Program-made: the position numbers and the translations under genes
Notes under the pieces: model-generated
What the model was told of the DNA's origin: nothing
Seen by the model: the letters and a program-made list of their open reading frames with translations, nothing else
The model's database searches: none
Source of the DNA: Bacillus shivajii
GTDB lineage: Bacteria; Bacillota; Bacilli; Bacillales; Salisediminibacteriaceae
Length of the DNA: 64,000 nucleotides
NCBI RefSeq assembly: GCF_020519665.1
Contig: NZ_CP084703.1
Coordinates: 2,480,001 to 2,544,000 of the forward strand
Direction: 5' to 3'
Part shown: piece by piece, positions 55,234-63,290 of the stretch
Layout of the letters: each line of letters begins with the position of its first letter
Position numbering within the stretch: position 1 is the stretch's first letter

Positions 55234-55812
55234 TTATAACGATTGATTGAATACATGCTTATTTTTCATAAAGTAATCAATGCCTGACCAAACTGTTAAA
55301 ATTACAGTAAGATAGATCATGATTGTATCAAATGGAACGTTTATTAATTCGAAAACCGTATTATGTAACATGATGACTGCAGCAGCAACAATTTGGCTGA
55401 CTGTTTTCCATTTACCCCATTTACTAGCGGCAATAACTTCTCCTTCTCCAGATGCTACTAATCGTAAACCAGTTACAGCAAACTCTCTCGTTAAAATAAG
55501 TACTGCTGCCCAAGCTGGAAACATATCAATTCCTACTAAGGAAACAAAAGCGGCAGTAATTAAAAGCTTATCTGCTAAAGGGTCTAGAAATTTCCCCATG
55601 TTTGTAACAAGGTTATACTTTCTCGCGTAGTAACCATCAAGCCAATCAGTTGCTGATGCTATGATGAAAATAATCGCTGCGATAAAATGGTGCAGCGGAA
55701 TGTCTGCACCAAAAAAGTAAACTTCTCCCCAATCAAAGGGACCAATTAATAAAACCATAAAAGCAGGTATTAAGAAAATACGTGAAATTGTTATTTGATT
55801 TGGTACGTTCAC
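55234..55812 (-). CDS. pgsA: CDP-diacylglycerol-glycerol-3-phosphate 3-phosphatidyltransferase
   Basis: Makes phosphatidylglycerol phosphate, the first step to phosphatidylglycerol. The 192-residue membrane protein has the CDP-alcohol phosphotransferase motif DG-x2-AR-x8-G-x3-D-x3-D in DWLDGYYARKYNLVTNMGKFLDPLADKLL and about five transmembrane segments. The GTG at 55812 has GAGGAGG upstream, which matches the usual PgsA length; the frame's earlier start adds 8 residues without a site. Confidence 0.96.
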   Translation of the reverse strand: MNVPNQITISRIFLIPAFMVLLIGPFDWGEVYFFGADIPLHHFIAAIIFIIASATDWLDGYYARKYNLVTNMGKFLDPLADKLLITAAFVSLVGIDMFPAWAAVLILTREFAVTGLRLVASGEGEVIAASKWGKWKTVSQIVAAAVIMLHNTVFELINVPFDTIMIYLTVILTVWSGIDYFMKNKHVFNQSL

Positions 55813-55996
55813 AGTAATCCTCCTCGTGGTCGTCAAACGATGTCTTAAAAGAACGTTTGTAACATTATGTCTTTAAATATGGCACAAATTGTATAATGCT
55901 ACATGTTTCACTTGTCTTTTGTTGCCATAAATTTCTTAGGCTTTATTAATTTTACCAAAATAACGGTCATTTTGCGAACAATAGATTGTCCAACAG

Positions 55997-56026
55997 AAAA
56001 GAAGCCGTCGTAAAAACGGCTTCTTT
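55997..56026. terminator. Terminator after rodZ/ymfM
   Basis: AAGAAGCCGT / ACGGCTTCTT, 10-bp stem (55999-56008 with 56015-56024), with A-run and T-run flanks. Confidence 0.9.
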
Positions 56027-56032
56027 TCTTAA

Positions 56033-56905
56033 TTATTCAGGTTGAAACTGGATGATGATATATTGATGAGATATATCTAGTGGGTACTCTAATAATTCAT
56101 CATTAATATATAGATTAACTGTTGATATACTTCCTAAATTAAACGTTACCTCAGTTTCATCAGCAAAATCGAACGGGATTTCATCACCAGCATAATACAT
56201 CTGTGAAACCAAATTTGAGTTATTAGAATCTCTAACCTCAATCCAACTATCACCTGTTACTTCCATACGTACATCAAATTCATCTGTATTCGTCAATGTA
56301 AAAATGGAAGTAGTGCCTTCCGTTGACTGAAGAGTTAACTCTTGTTGTTGTTCCTCAACCTCTTCTTCTATAGGTTCTTCATCAACAGGTTCTTCTTCGG
56401 TTGCTTCCTCTTCTTCTACCTCATGATCTTCTTCATCTGTGACTGAATCTGTTATATCAACTTCAGAGTCTCCTTGCGTATCGTCACGTGATACTCCAGC
56501 AGGGTCTGTTTCATTATTTTGACCATAAATCCACACTCCGCCTAAGATTAACAGAATAAACAGCGCTGCAATAAGCGTTGGGACAAAAGCCGCTGCTTTT
56601 GATTTCTTTTTGACGGTTTTTGGCTTTGTCCGACTCACTCTTGGCGGCAATTCTGCTGGCTCTTTTTTTGGCTGAGGCAGCTCATCCTTATGTTCTTCAA
56701 ATAACATTTCCGGGTCAAGGCCTACCGCCTCAGCATAGCTCTTCACAAATGCTCTAGCGTAAAAATCGCCAGGCATTCGTGAAAAATCACCTTCTTCTAA
56801 TGCGGTTAAATAACGTTTTTGTATTTTTGTCCTTACTTGTAATTCTTCTATTGAATATCCTTTTTCTTCCCTAGCTGCTTTTAACCTTTGACCTAATTCA
56901 GACAA
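56033..56905 (-). CDS. ymfM: RodZ-like protein (YmfM), HTH plus transmembrane plus DUF4115
   Basis: A 290-residue protein. Residues 1-70 form a cro-type helix-turn-helix (LGQRLKAAREEKGYSIEELQVRTKIQKRYLTALEEGD). A basic stretch and one transmembrane helix (about 108-128) follow, then a Glu-rich linker (EEDHEVEEEEATEEEP) and a C-terminal extracellular DUF4115 domain (FDVRMEVTGDSWIEVRDSNNSNLVSQ, FNLGSISTVNLYINDE). RodZ links MreB to the envelope and shapes rods. The start is TTG at 56905 behind TAGGTG. The order pgsA-ymfM-ymfK is conserved. Confidence 0.93.
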   Translation of the reverse strand: MSELGQRLKAAREEKGYSIEELQVRTKIQKRYLTALEEGDFSRMPGDFYARAFVKSYAEAVGLDPEMLFEEHKDELPQPKKEPAELPPRVSRTKPKTVKKKSKAAAFVPTLIAALFILLILGGVWIYGQNNETDPAGVSRDDTQGDSEVDITDSVTDEEDHEVEEEEATEEEPVDEEPIEEEVEEQQQELTLQSTEGTTSIFTLTNTDEFDVRMEVTGDSWIEVRDSNNSNLVSQMYYAGDEIPFDFADETEVTFNLGSISTVNLYINDELLEYPLDISHQYIIIQFQPE

Positions 56906-56921
56906 TACTAACACCTACCAA

Positions 56922-57695
56922 CTAACTAATATCAAAAGAGGAGAAACCGGAGTCAACTGCTTCATATGTAATCTCTTCGCCTTCTTCACTTCTAAGTTCA
57001 ATAATATAATCAAAATCTTCTAGTGTATACTCTGTTTCTCGAACAAAGATATCTGGATGTTCAACGACTTTTGTTGCAGGTAATCGCATAATTTCACTTA
57101 CAAGCATATGGTGTCTTTCAGATGCTCTCATCGTGGAGACAATTCCATCGATGATATAAATGTGCTGTTCAGAAAGTTCGTCATCTGCTAATTGACTTCT
57201 AATCGTTTGTCTAAGCAGTGTAGATGATAGAAATGACCACCTCTTACTAGCACATACACTAGCAGCTACTACAGATTCTGTCTTTCCTACCCGAGGCATT
57301 CCACGAATACCAATCAGTCTATGACCATCTTTTTTAAACAATTCGGCCATAAAATCAACGAGTAAACCTAACTCATCGCGGACAAAGCGAAATGTCTTCT
57401 TCTCATCTTCGTCCCGCTCAATATAGCGCCCGTGCCGAACAGCTAATCGATCTCTTAGTTTCGGTTCCCTAATCTTTCTTAGTGTAATAACATCCATCGT
57501 TTGTAATATATACTTTAACCGCATAATTGCCTCGTCACTCTTACTTTTAATAAGCATCCCTCGACGACGATGCTCGACACCATTAATCGTGACAATGTTA
57601 ATACGAAGCATACCTAATAACGAAGCTATTTCACCTAGTAATCCTGGGCGATTTTCATGTATTTGATATTCAAGATACCATTCTTTTTCTTCCAT
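56922..57695 (-). CDS. ymfK: YmfK family protein (DUF3388), ACT-like plus P-loop
   Basis: A 257-residue conserved Bacillus protein. The N-terminal 75 residues look like an ACT domain (YLEYQIHENRPGLLGEIASLLGMLRINIVTINGVEHRRRGMLIK). The later part contains IGIRGMPRVGKTESVVAA, a P-loop-like GxPxxGKTE, then HIYIIDGIVSTMRASERHH, a possible Walker B-like segment. No activity is known to me. AAGGAG precedes the ATG. The gene lies 16 bp upstream of rodZ/ymfM, in one operon. Confidence 0.88.
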   Translation of the reverse strand: MEEKEWYLEYQIHENRPGLLGEIASLLGMLRINIVTINGVEHRRRGMLIKSKSDEAIMRLKYILQTMDVITLRKIREPKLRDRLAVRHGRYIERDEDEKKTFRFVRDELGLLVDFMAELFKKDGHRLIGIRGMPRVGKTESVVAASVCASKRWSFLSSTLLRQTIRSQLADDELSEQHIYIIDGIVSTMRASERHHMLVSEIMRLPATKVVEHPDIFVRETEYTLEDFDYIIELRSEEGEEITYEAVDSGFSSFDIS

Positions 57696-57932
57696 AATCC
57701 AACTCCTTCCTAATACGAGAGAAGTTTCAAGGATTTACTTCTATAATTAATCATAATTGATTTTTTCCGTTATTAAAAGAGATTTCTTCAATTGAATTGC
57801 ATTTCTATACAATTTACCCTATATTCCGATATTTTTAACATGGTATCCATGGAAAAGGTTTATGAATCACAAACTTTGTCTGTTTCGATCCGAGAACTAA
57901 AGGTTCGTAGATTTTTATGAGAGTGAAATTGA

Positions 57933-57965
57933 AGAAAAGTGCCGCTTTACCACGACACTTTTCGT
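57933..57965 (-). terminator. Probable terminator after ymfJ
   Basis: GAAAAGTG / CACTTTTC stem (57934-57941 with 57956-57963); the T-tail on the minus strand is only moderate. The 270 bp towards ymfK contain no gene. Confidence 0.5.
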
Positions 57966-57971
57966 TAATCA

Positions 57972-58220
57972 TTAATGTTTCTGAACTAATTTCACCATCA
58001 TATTTGCAATTGCATGCTGCTCTTCTTCAGATGCCACCTGCCATAAATCAGAAAGTACTCTTTCTTGCTCATTTTTTGGATCGACATTTTCAGCTAAGTA
58101 TTCTCCAACTTGATAAGCTACCTCTGAAACAACCTGACTGTTCATACCTTCTTGTTTACCTTGATCAAGACGCTCACCTAAAAAGCCTTTCCACTGCTCC
58201 CAATTATCTAAAACAGACAT
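57972..58220 (-). CDS. ymfJ: DUF3243 family protein YmfJ
   Basis: An 82-residue helical protein: NWEQWKGFLGERLDQGKQEGMNSQVVSEVAYQVGEYLAENVDPKNEQERVLSDLWQVASEEEQHAIANMMVKLVQ, the full DUF3243 pattern. Function is unknown, and there are no cysteines or enzymatic motifs. AAGGAGG precedes the ATG. It lies 80 bp downstream of ymfI. Confidence 0.93.
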   Translation of the reverse strand: MSVLDNWEQWKGFLGERLDQGKQEGMNSQVVSEVAYQVGEYLAENVDPKNEQERVLSDLWQVASEEEQHAIANMMVKLVQKH

Positions 58221-58300
58221 GGTTATAAACCTCCTTGTAATGTAATTCGAGTTTAGTTTTTCACAAGGAAGGAAATATATACATAAATCAAACCATCGTT

Positions 58301-59029
58301 TTAGCTATACCAAGCACCATTAACAGAAATGATTTGTCCATTAATGTAGCTTGAATGATCTGAGCATAAAAAGGAAACGAGCTCTGCAACTTCTTTTGGC
58401 TTACCTAAACGCCCCGCTGGAATCTCTTCTGTTAGTTGGTCTAATTCCTCATCTGAGTATAAATCAAGCATTTTTGTATCAATTGCACCTGGAGCAACCC
58501 CATTAACTTGGATCCCACTTAATGCAACTTCTTTCGCTAACGCTTTGACAAATGTGTTCATACCACCTTTGATCATTGAATATAGCACTTCACATGAAGC
58601 GCCCGTTAGTCCCCAAATTGATGAAATAACAATAATTTTCCCGTGCTTTTGTCTAATCATTTTGGGCAATAATGCTTGTGTGATAAAGAACGGACTTGTT
58701 AATCCAATGTTCATTTGCTCAATAACTTCTTCTTGTTTAGTATCGGTAATCATACCGACATGTGACGTCCCGCTATTATGGACAAGAACATCTGGAGCAA
58801 CGGGGAGTTGATTTATTTTTTCGCTAACTTCCGTTGGGTTCGCAAAATCTGCTTGAAAAAGAACATAATCAACTCCATATTCGTTATGAAGGTTATTAGC
58901 CAATTTCTGTACCTTCTTTTCATTTTGACAATAATGCAATATCAGTGAATAGCCTTTTTCCGCTAAGCTTTTCGCAATTTCTCCTCCGATATCTCCACTT
59001 GCTCCCGATATAAATGCTGTTTGTTTCAA
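58301..59029 (-). CDS. ymfI: SDR family oxidoreductase YmfI
   Basis: A 242-residue short-chain dehydrogenase, FabG-like. The NAD(P)-binding motif is SGASGDIGGEIAKSLA, the NxGxS-type strand is VLVHNSGTSHVG, and the catalytic Ser...Tyr-x3-Lys is SSIWGLTGASCEVLYSMIKGG. The substrate is unknown; 3-oxoacyl reduction is possible. The start is TTG at 59029 behind AAAGGAG, right after the ymfH stop. It is in the ymfFHIJ operon. Confidence 0.93.
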   Translation of the reverse strand: MKQTAFISGASGDIGGEIAKSLAEKGYSLILHYCQNEKKVQKLANNLHNEYGVDYVLFQADFANPTEVSEKINQLPVAPDVLVHNSGTSHVGMITDTKQEEVIEQMNIGLTSPFFITQALLPKMIRQKHGKIIVISSIWGLTGASCEVLYSMIKGGMNTFVKALAKEVALSGIQVNGVAPGAIDTKMLDLYSDEELDQLTEEIPAGRLGKPKEVAELVSFLCSDHSSYINGQIISVNGAWYS

Positions 59030-59032
59030 TAT

Positions 59033-60325
59033 TTATTCTCCTTTAGGTACTACGAAACATTGACTCATCTGTGTGTCTACATGGAAATGCTCATTTAATG
59101 ACGATTGTAAATCTTCTTTCGTGATTTGTTCAAGTACTGGTATAACATCAAAAAGGTTCATGTCATTAAATTGGTATCTCGTAAATTGGTTTGCAATATA
59201 TTCTGGCGAATTTAATGAACGAAGGAAATACCCAATTTTCTTTTTCCTGATACTTTCCATTTGACCTTCATCTAAGTCGCCCTCCAAAAATCCAGTGACC
59301 ATTGTTTTAATTTTATCTGCCAATTCTTCTGGCTTGTGTGTATCGCCACCGATGACAGAGAACCCGAAACCATATTCACCAGAGTAGTCAAACGAAAACG
59401 AATCATCAATAAGCCCTTCTTTGTAGAGCGTTTGGTAATTTTCTGAGCTTTGACCAAACATCATTTCAAGTAAAAGCTGAATCGATAGCTCATGCTTTAA
59501 TAGTTCTTCTCCTTGGCGTCTTGGCTCCTTATCTTTAAAGCCGACCAGACATTTTCCAGTATTTACATTCATTTTTATAACTTCTTTTTTCTTGTGCACT
59601 TCAGGAGGTTCAGCTTCAAAAAAGCGCTCAATTTCCTCGGGCTCCTCAAACGTCTTCTTACTTTGGTTTTCCCTTATTAAGGTTAAAACGTTCTCTGGAT
59701 CGATGTTTCCAACAACAAACATAACCATGTTACTTGGATGATAGAACGTTTCATAACACGTATATAAAAGATCTTTCGTAATTTTATATATCGAATCGAC
59801 CGTTCCAGCTATATCAATTTTTACAGGGTGGTATTCATATAAGTTACTGATAAGCCCGAAATAATTTCTCCAGTCAGCATTGTCTTCATACATTTTAATT
59901 TCTTGTTCTATAATTCCTTTTTCTTTTTCAACAGATTCTTCCGTGAAATAAGGCTTTTGTACGAAGTTTAATAATGTTTCAATGTTTTTCTCAATATTCA
60001 TCGTGCTTGAAAACAAATAAGCCGTTCTTGTAAAGCTTGTAAAAGCATTAGCCGAAGCGCCTTGCTTACTAAATTGATGGAATACATCTCCTTCTTCATC
60101 TTCAAACAACTTATGTTCTAAGAAGTGGGCAATACCATCTGGAACTTTTATTGCCTCATCTTTTCCTAAAGGAATAAAGTTATTATCGATAGACCCGTAT
60201 TTCGTCGTAAACGTTGCAAACGTCTTGTTAAAACCTTCTTTTCTAAGAACATAAACGTGAAGCCCATTATCAAGTTTTTCTTCATATAACGTTTCTTGTA
60301 GCTGATCAAAAGAAATTTTATTCAT
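59033..60325 (-). CDS. ymfH: M16 family zinc peptidase YmfH
   Basis: A 430-residue insulinase-type peptidase. The inverted zinc motif HxxEH is present (GIAHFLEHKLFED), with the third ligand Glu expected in KGIIEQEIKMYED. The C-terminal half is the inactive M16 domain. It pairs with YmfF, which lacks the motif, to form the active heterodimer common in this family; peptide substrates are unknown, though B. subtilis homologues are linked to small peptide processing. It overlaps ymfF by 8 bases. AAAGGAGG precedes the ATG. Confidence 0.94.
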   Translation of the reverse strand: MNKISFDQLQETLYEEKLDNGLHVYVLRKEGFNKTFATFTTKYGSIDNNFIPLGKDEAIKVPDGIAHFLEHKLFEDEEGDVFHQFSKQGASANAFTSFTRTAYLFSSTMNIEKNIETLLNFVQKPYFTEESVEKEKGIIEQEIKMYEDNADWRNYFGLISNLYEYHPVKIDIAGTVDSIYKITKDLLYTCYETFYHPSNMVMFVVGNIDPENVLTLIRENQSKKTFEEPEEIERFFEAEPPEVHKKKEVIKMNVNTGKCLVGFKDKEPRRQGEELLKHELSIQLLLEMMFGQSSENYQTLYKEGLIDDSFSFDYSGEYGFGFSVIGGDTHKPEELADKIKTMVTGFLEGDLDEGQMESIRKKKIGYFLRSLNSPEYIANQFTRYQFNDMNLFDVIPVLEQITKEDLQSSLNEHFHVDTQMSQCFVVPKGE

Positions 60326-61613
60326 TTGTGTTACCTCCTTTCCCTTTTAAGAAGTAAACGGTATCTAGCTGAATCTTTTCAGCGACGCCAACAACATCCT
60401 CTTTACTCACTTTATTAATTTGATCCATCCATTCGTTTAGTGGCTTTTTATGATCTGTTAGTTCGTTATGGTATGAAAGTTCAATTAATCCCCTTGGGAC
60501 ATCCATCGTTTCAAGAAGCTGATTTTTAAAGACAGCTTTCGTTTGTTCTAGGTCCTCATCAGAGAATTCTCCATTTTTCATATCATCCATTTGTTTATGA
60601 ATAATCTCTGTTGCAGCATCAAATTTATTCGATTCAATACCTGACATGACGATTAATAAGCCTTTATGGCTTTCTACTCTAGAAGCTGCATAATATGCTA
60701 AACTCGCTTTTTCACGCACGTTAACGAACAGCTTGGAGTGCGAGAAACCACCAAATATTCCATTAAAAAGTTGCAAAGCAAAATAATCATCATCGCCAAA
60801 TGTTGTTCCTGTACGGTACCCAATGTGCAGCTTCCCTTGCTGAATGTCCTGTTCTTCGATCACTTCGTTAGCATCATTAATTGTTTTATGCGTTACTTTC
60901 GTATGTTTAGCTGAAGGTCGCTCACTTCCTTCAGGGAATTGAAAATGTTTCGTGATCATTGATTTCGTTTCTTCTTCATCAACATCACCTAAAACATACA
61001 CATCAATCATATCGTTTAGTAAGGTCTGTTCATAATATTCATATAAAGACATTTCATCTATTTTATCGATTTTGTCTTTATCTCCAAGAACGAACAAACC
61101 AAAAGGTTCTTCTTCACACATTACTTCTGTTAATCGTTTATTTGCATAACGCATTTTATCATCATAAACAGAGTCAAGCTTTTGCTTTAGTGTTCTCTTC
61201 TCACCTTCAACGATTTCTTTATCAAAACGATCGTTATCTCCAGTTGGACGTAGCAGAACTGAAGCGATGAGTTCCATCGCTTTTTCGAATAAAGGCTCAC
61301 TATCTTTCAAAAACTTCTCATTTGCAATATCTAAGCGAATAGTCATTAGGTGAGACTCACCTTTTTTGCTAACATCCACGTTAAGTGTTGCTCCGTATAA
61401 TTCATCTAACGCTCTACGAATATGTTGTCTTGAAGGGTATTCTTCCGTTCCATTTTGTAAAACGTAAGGAAGCAACGCTCTTTTGGTCACGGTGTCTTCT
61501 TCTAGTGGGGCTCTCATATGAATAAGAATTGTATTTGTTTTATATGTCTTAGATGGCAAAACATGAACATTCAAGGGCCCTGCTGTAAAGTCGTACATTT
61601 GTTTTTCGATCAT
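60318..61613 (-). CDS. ymfF: M16-like protein YmfF (inactive partner)
   Basis: A 431-residue M16 family protein. The place of the zinc motif reads LLPYVLQNGTEEYPSRQHIRRALDELYGATLN, with no HxxEH, so it is a non-catalytic partner. The later region with LHIGYRTGTTFGDDDYFALQLFNGIFGGFSHSKLFVNVREKASLAYYAASRVES carries the conserved R/Y substrate-binding positions. GGAGGG precedes the ATG at 61613, and its end overlaps ymfH by 8 bases. Beyond its start lies the 770-bp repeat-rich region. Confidence 0.93.
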   Translation of the reverse strand: MIEKQMYDFTAGPLNVHVLPSKTYKTNTILIHMRAPLEEDTVTKRALLPYVLQNGTEEYPSRQHIRRALDELYGATLNVDVSKKGESHLMTIRLDIANEKFLKDSEPLFEKAMELIASVLLRPTGDNDRFDKEIVEGEKRTLKQKLDSVYDDKMRYANKRLTEVMCEEEPFGLFVLGDKDKIDKIDEMSLYEYYEQTLLNDMIDVYVLGDVDEEETKSMITKHFQFPEGSERPSAKHTKVTHKTINDANEVIEEQDIQQGKLHIGYRTGTTFGDDDYFALQLFNGIFGGFSHSKLFVNVREKASLAYYAASRVESHKGLLIVMSGIESNKFDAATEIIHKQMDDMKNGEFSDEDLEQTKAVFKNQLLETMDVPRGLIELSYHNELTDHKKPLNEWMDQINKVSKEDVVGVAEKIQLDTVYFLKGKGGNTNE

Positions 61614-61829
61614 TTATTTCCCTCCTTAATTCCTACTCTAATCATACCTATTGTTCGAAAACTTTATGTTGTTAATACATGATTACTTTGATTTTAGGAA
61701 AAAAAAACCTATATTGCAAAGATTATAAGTTTTTATAGATAATATGGAGTTATATTTAATCAATCTTACTTGAATCAATTTCATACCTCAAAATATGATG
61801 CGAAATTCCGAATGATGAGTGTGAACTTC

Positions 61830-61950
61830 ACTTCAGACGGACGCTTTCCCGAGGGCTTGTCTTCAGCTAACTTAGGCTCAACAACTCTTCGCCTAAGTGG
61901 ATCTTCAGACTGCGCTGATCCTCCGGGAGTCGCCGTCTTTTGTTACGTTC
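61830..61950 (+). repeat. Interspersed GC-rich repeat, family A copy 2
   Basis: Begins CAGACGGACGCTTTCCCGAG and ends CCGGGAGTCGCCGTCTTTTG with GTTCAC after. An internal hairpin CTTAGG ... CCTAAG is present. It is parallel to the copy at 17215-17330. Confidence 0.75.
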
Positions 61951-61956
61951 ACTTCT

Positions 61957-62070
61957 AAACAAAACTTGGCTTTTCGCCAAGTCTTAATAAGGAACTTCGT
62001 CTAAAGTCGATCACGTCCTGTGATCAACACCGAAGCCACCACCTCCTGTGGAAGTAAGCCTTAGTTGCCA
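61957..62070 (+). repeat. Interspersed repeat, family B copy 2
   Basis: Starts AAACAAAACTTGGCTTTTCG and contains GAACTTCGTC, CGATCAC/GTGATCAACACCGAAG and CCTGTGGAAGTAAGCCTTAG. It is parallel to 4306-4490, which has an extra insertion in the middle. Confidence 0.75.
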
Positions 62071-62101
62071 CAAGCTCAACTCCTATGATTAAACGACGAG
62101 T

Positions 62102-62126
62102 TGCGACGAGTAACCGCAGGAGCACC
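62102..62126 (+). repeat. Short repeat motif C, copy 2
   Basis: TGCGACGAGTAACCGCAGGA plus GCACC; one base differs from the copy at 17368-17394. Confidence 0.75.
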
Positions 62127-62156
62127 GAGCATTTGCTTCTTCGAAACCCCTTCGAG

Positions 62157-62189
62157 CTGCGACGAGCAAGCGTAGCGGCGCAGGAGCAC
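62157..62189 (+). repeat. Short repeat motif C, copy 3 (with insertion)
   Basis: GCTGCGACGAGCAAGCGTAG followed by CGGCGCAGGAGCAC; an expanded version of the same motif, 30 bp after copy 2. Confidence 0.75.
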
Positions 62190-62354
62190 TTATCTATCGA
62201 CCATAAATTTATAAATTCTGATAGTACAAATAAAACGTACATTTAATGAAGTATTTATAATATCATTCGTTTCACTGCGCAAAAAACGTAATTATGAAAT
62301 TCATTCACTTATATATGCTTTTAAAGCGAAATGATGAATGTCATCTTCAAGCCA

Positions 62355-62380
62355 TAAAAAAAGCCCTTTTTAAAAAGGAC
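62355..62380 (-). terminator. Terminator after ymfC
   Basis: GTCCTTTTT / AAAAAGGGC stem followed on the minus strand by seven T. Confidence 0.85.
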
Positions 62381-62388
62381 TCTTCGGA

Positions 62389-63108
62389 CTAAACACGTTT
62401 TCTTAAGACGTGGAACTTAAACTTATCCGCTCTAAAGTAGTTAATCGAATATAAAACAGGGCGTTCTTGTTCATCGTAATGCATTTGTTTTAGAACAAGT
62501 AAAGCCGTTTCAGGTTCGCAATTTAACATTTCTGATACGCGTTCATGATATCCAATTGGTTCAATTTGCGTTAGTGCATAAGCAATCGTTGTTCCTGATT
62601 CTTCTAATTGATCGAACATCGATTGTTGCTCATGAGAGACATAATCTGGTAGGTACGACTTCGGAATTTTATCTAAACAATAAACAACAGGCTCATCGTC
62701 AGCCGTTCTTACACGTTCAATAGTAATCAAATCATTTAAGGATTCGTCTTGAAACCTTCTACAGTCATCTTCAGTTGCCCCCATGATTGATGAAGATAAA
62801 AAAACTGTTCCAGGTTTCATATTCGCTTGTTCAATCATCCCTGTTACACTTGAGAGTTGTTCGATCCCAGAAGAAAATAAAGGTCGTGTATTTATGAATG
62901 TCCCCACCCCATGCCGACGAACAATCACACTTTCATCTTCAAGCATGCGAAGTGCCTCTCTTAATGTTGCCCTGCTAATTCCTAGTTGTTTTGATAGTTC
63001 AAATTCTGACGGGAGCCGTTCACCAGCTTCATATATCCCTTTTTCTATATCTTCTTTAATTTTATCTATTACTTGTAAATATAGTGGACGATGGTCTGAT
63101 TTTATCAT
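62389..63108 (-). CDS. ymfC: GntR family transcriptional regulator YmfC
   Basis: A 239-residue regulator with an N-terminal GntR winged helix ([56 protein letters not shown]) and a C-terminal UTRA ligand-binding domain (ending [29 protein letters not shown]). It belongs to the HutC subfamily; the effector is unknown. The ATG at 63108 has GAGGAG 9 bases upstream; the longer frame to 63138 lacks a site. It lies downstream of spoIIIE, as in B. subtilis. Confidence 0.93.
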   Translation of the reverse strand: MIKSDHRPLYLQVIDKIKEDIEKGIYEAGERLPSEFELSKQLGISRATLREALRMLEDESVIVRRHGVGTFINTRPLFSSGIEQLSSVTGMIEQANMKPGTVFLSSSIMGATEDDCRRFQDESLNDLITIERVRTADDEPVVYCLDKIPKSYLPDYVSHEQQSMFDQLEESGTTIAYALTQIEPIGYHERVSEMLNCEPETALLVLKQMHYDEQERPVLYSINYFRADKFKFHVLRKRV

Positions 63109-63254
63109 TTTTTTACACTCCTCTACCAATACAGCCATTTCTTTACTAATGTAACATGTTTTTTAGCCACATTTCTATCTTTTTTTAAAACGTTTTCACA
63201 AATTTTATATAATATTCCGATTTTCTGATCAATTCTTTATATTTCGCTGTTGGT

Positions 63255-63290
63255 AAGAAGAAGCATCCTTTATTCATTGGATGCTTCTTT
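63255..63290 (-). terminator. Terminator at the 3' end of spoIIIE
   Basis: GAAGCATCC / GGATGCTTC, 9-bp perfect stem (63260-63268 with 63279-63287), overlapping the spoIIIE stop codon. On the minus strand it is followed by only a short TTCTT. Confidence 0.7.

Larger units (their letters stand above)
61620..62354. other. Gene-free repeat-rich region between ymfF and ymfC
   Basis: About 735 bp without a credible gene. It contains one family A repeat, one family B repeat and two motif C copies in a row. It presumably also holds the ymfF promoter near 61620-61760. The frames across it are translations of the repeats. Confidence 0.7.

Noticed and set aside
61770-62242. Short frames on both strands in the ymfF-ymfC gap
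   Set aside because: They run through repeat families A, B and C and lack start signals.
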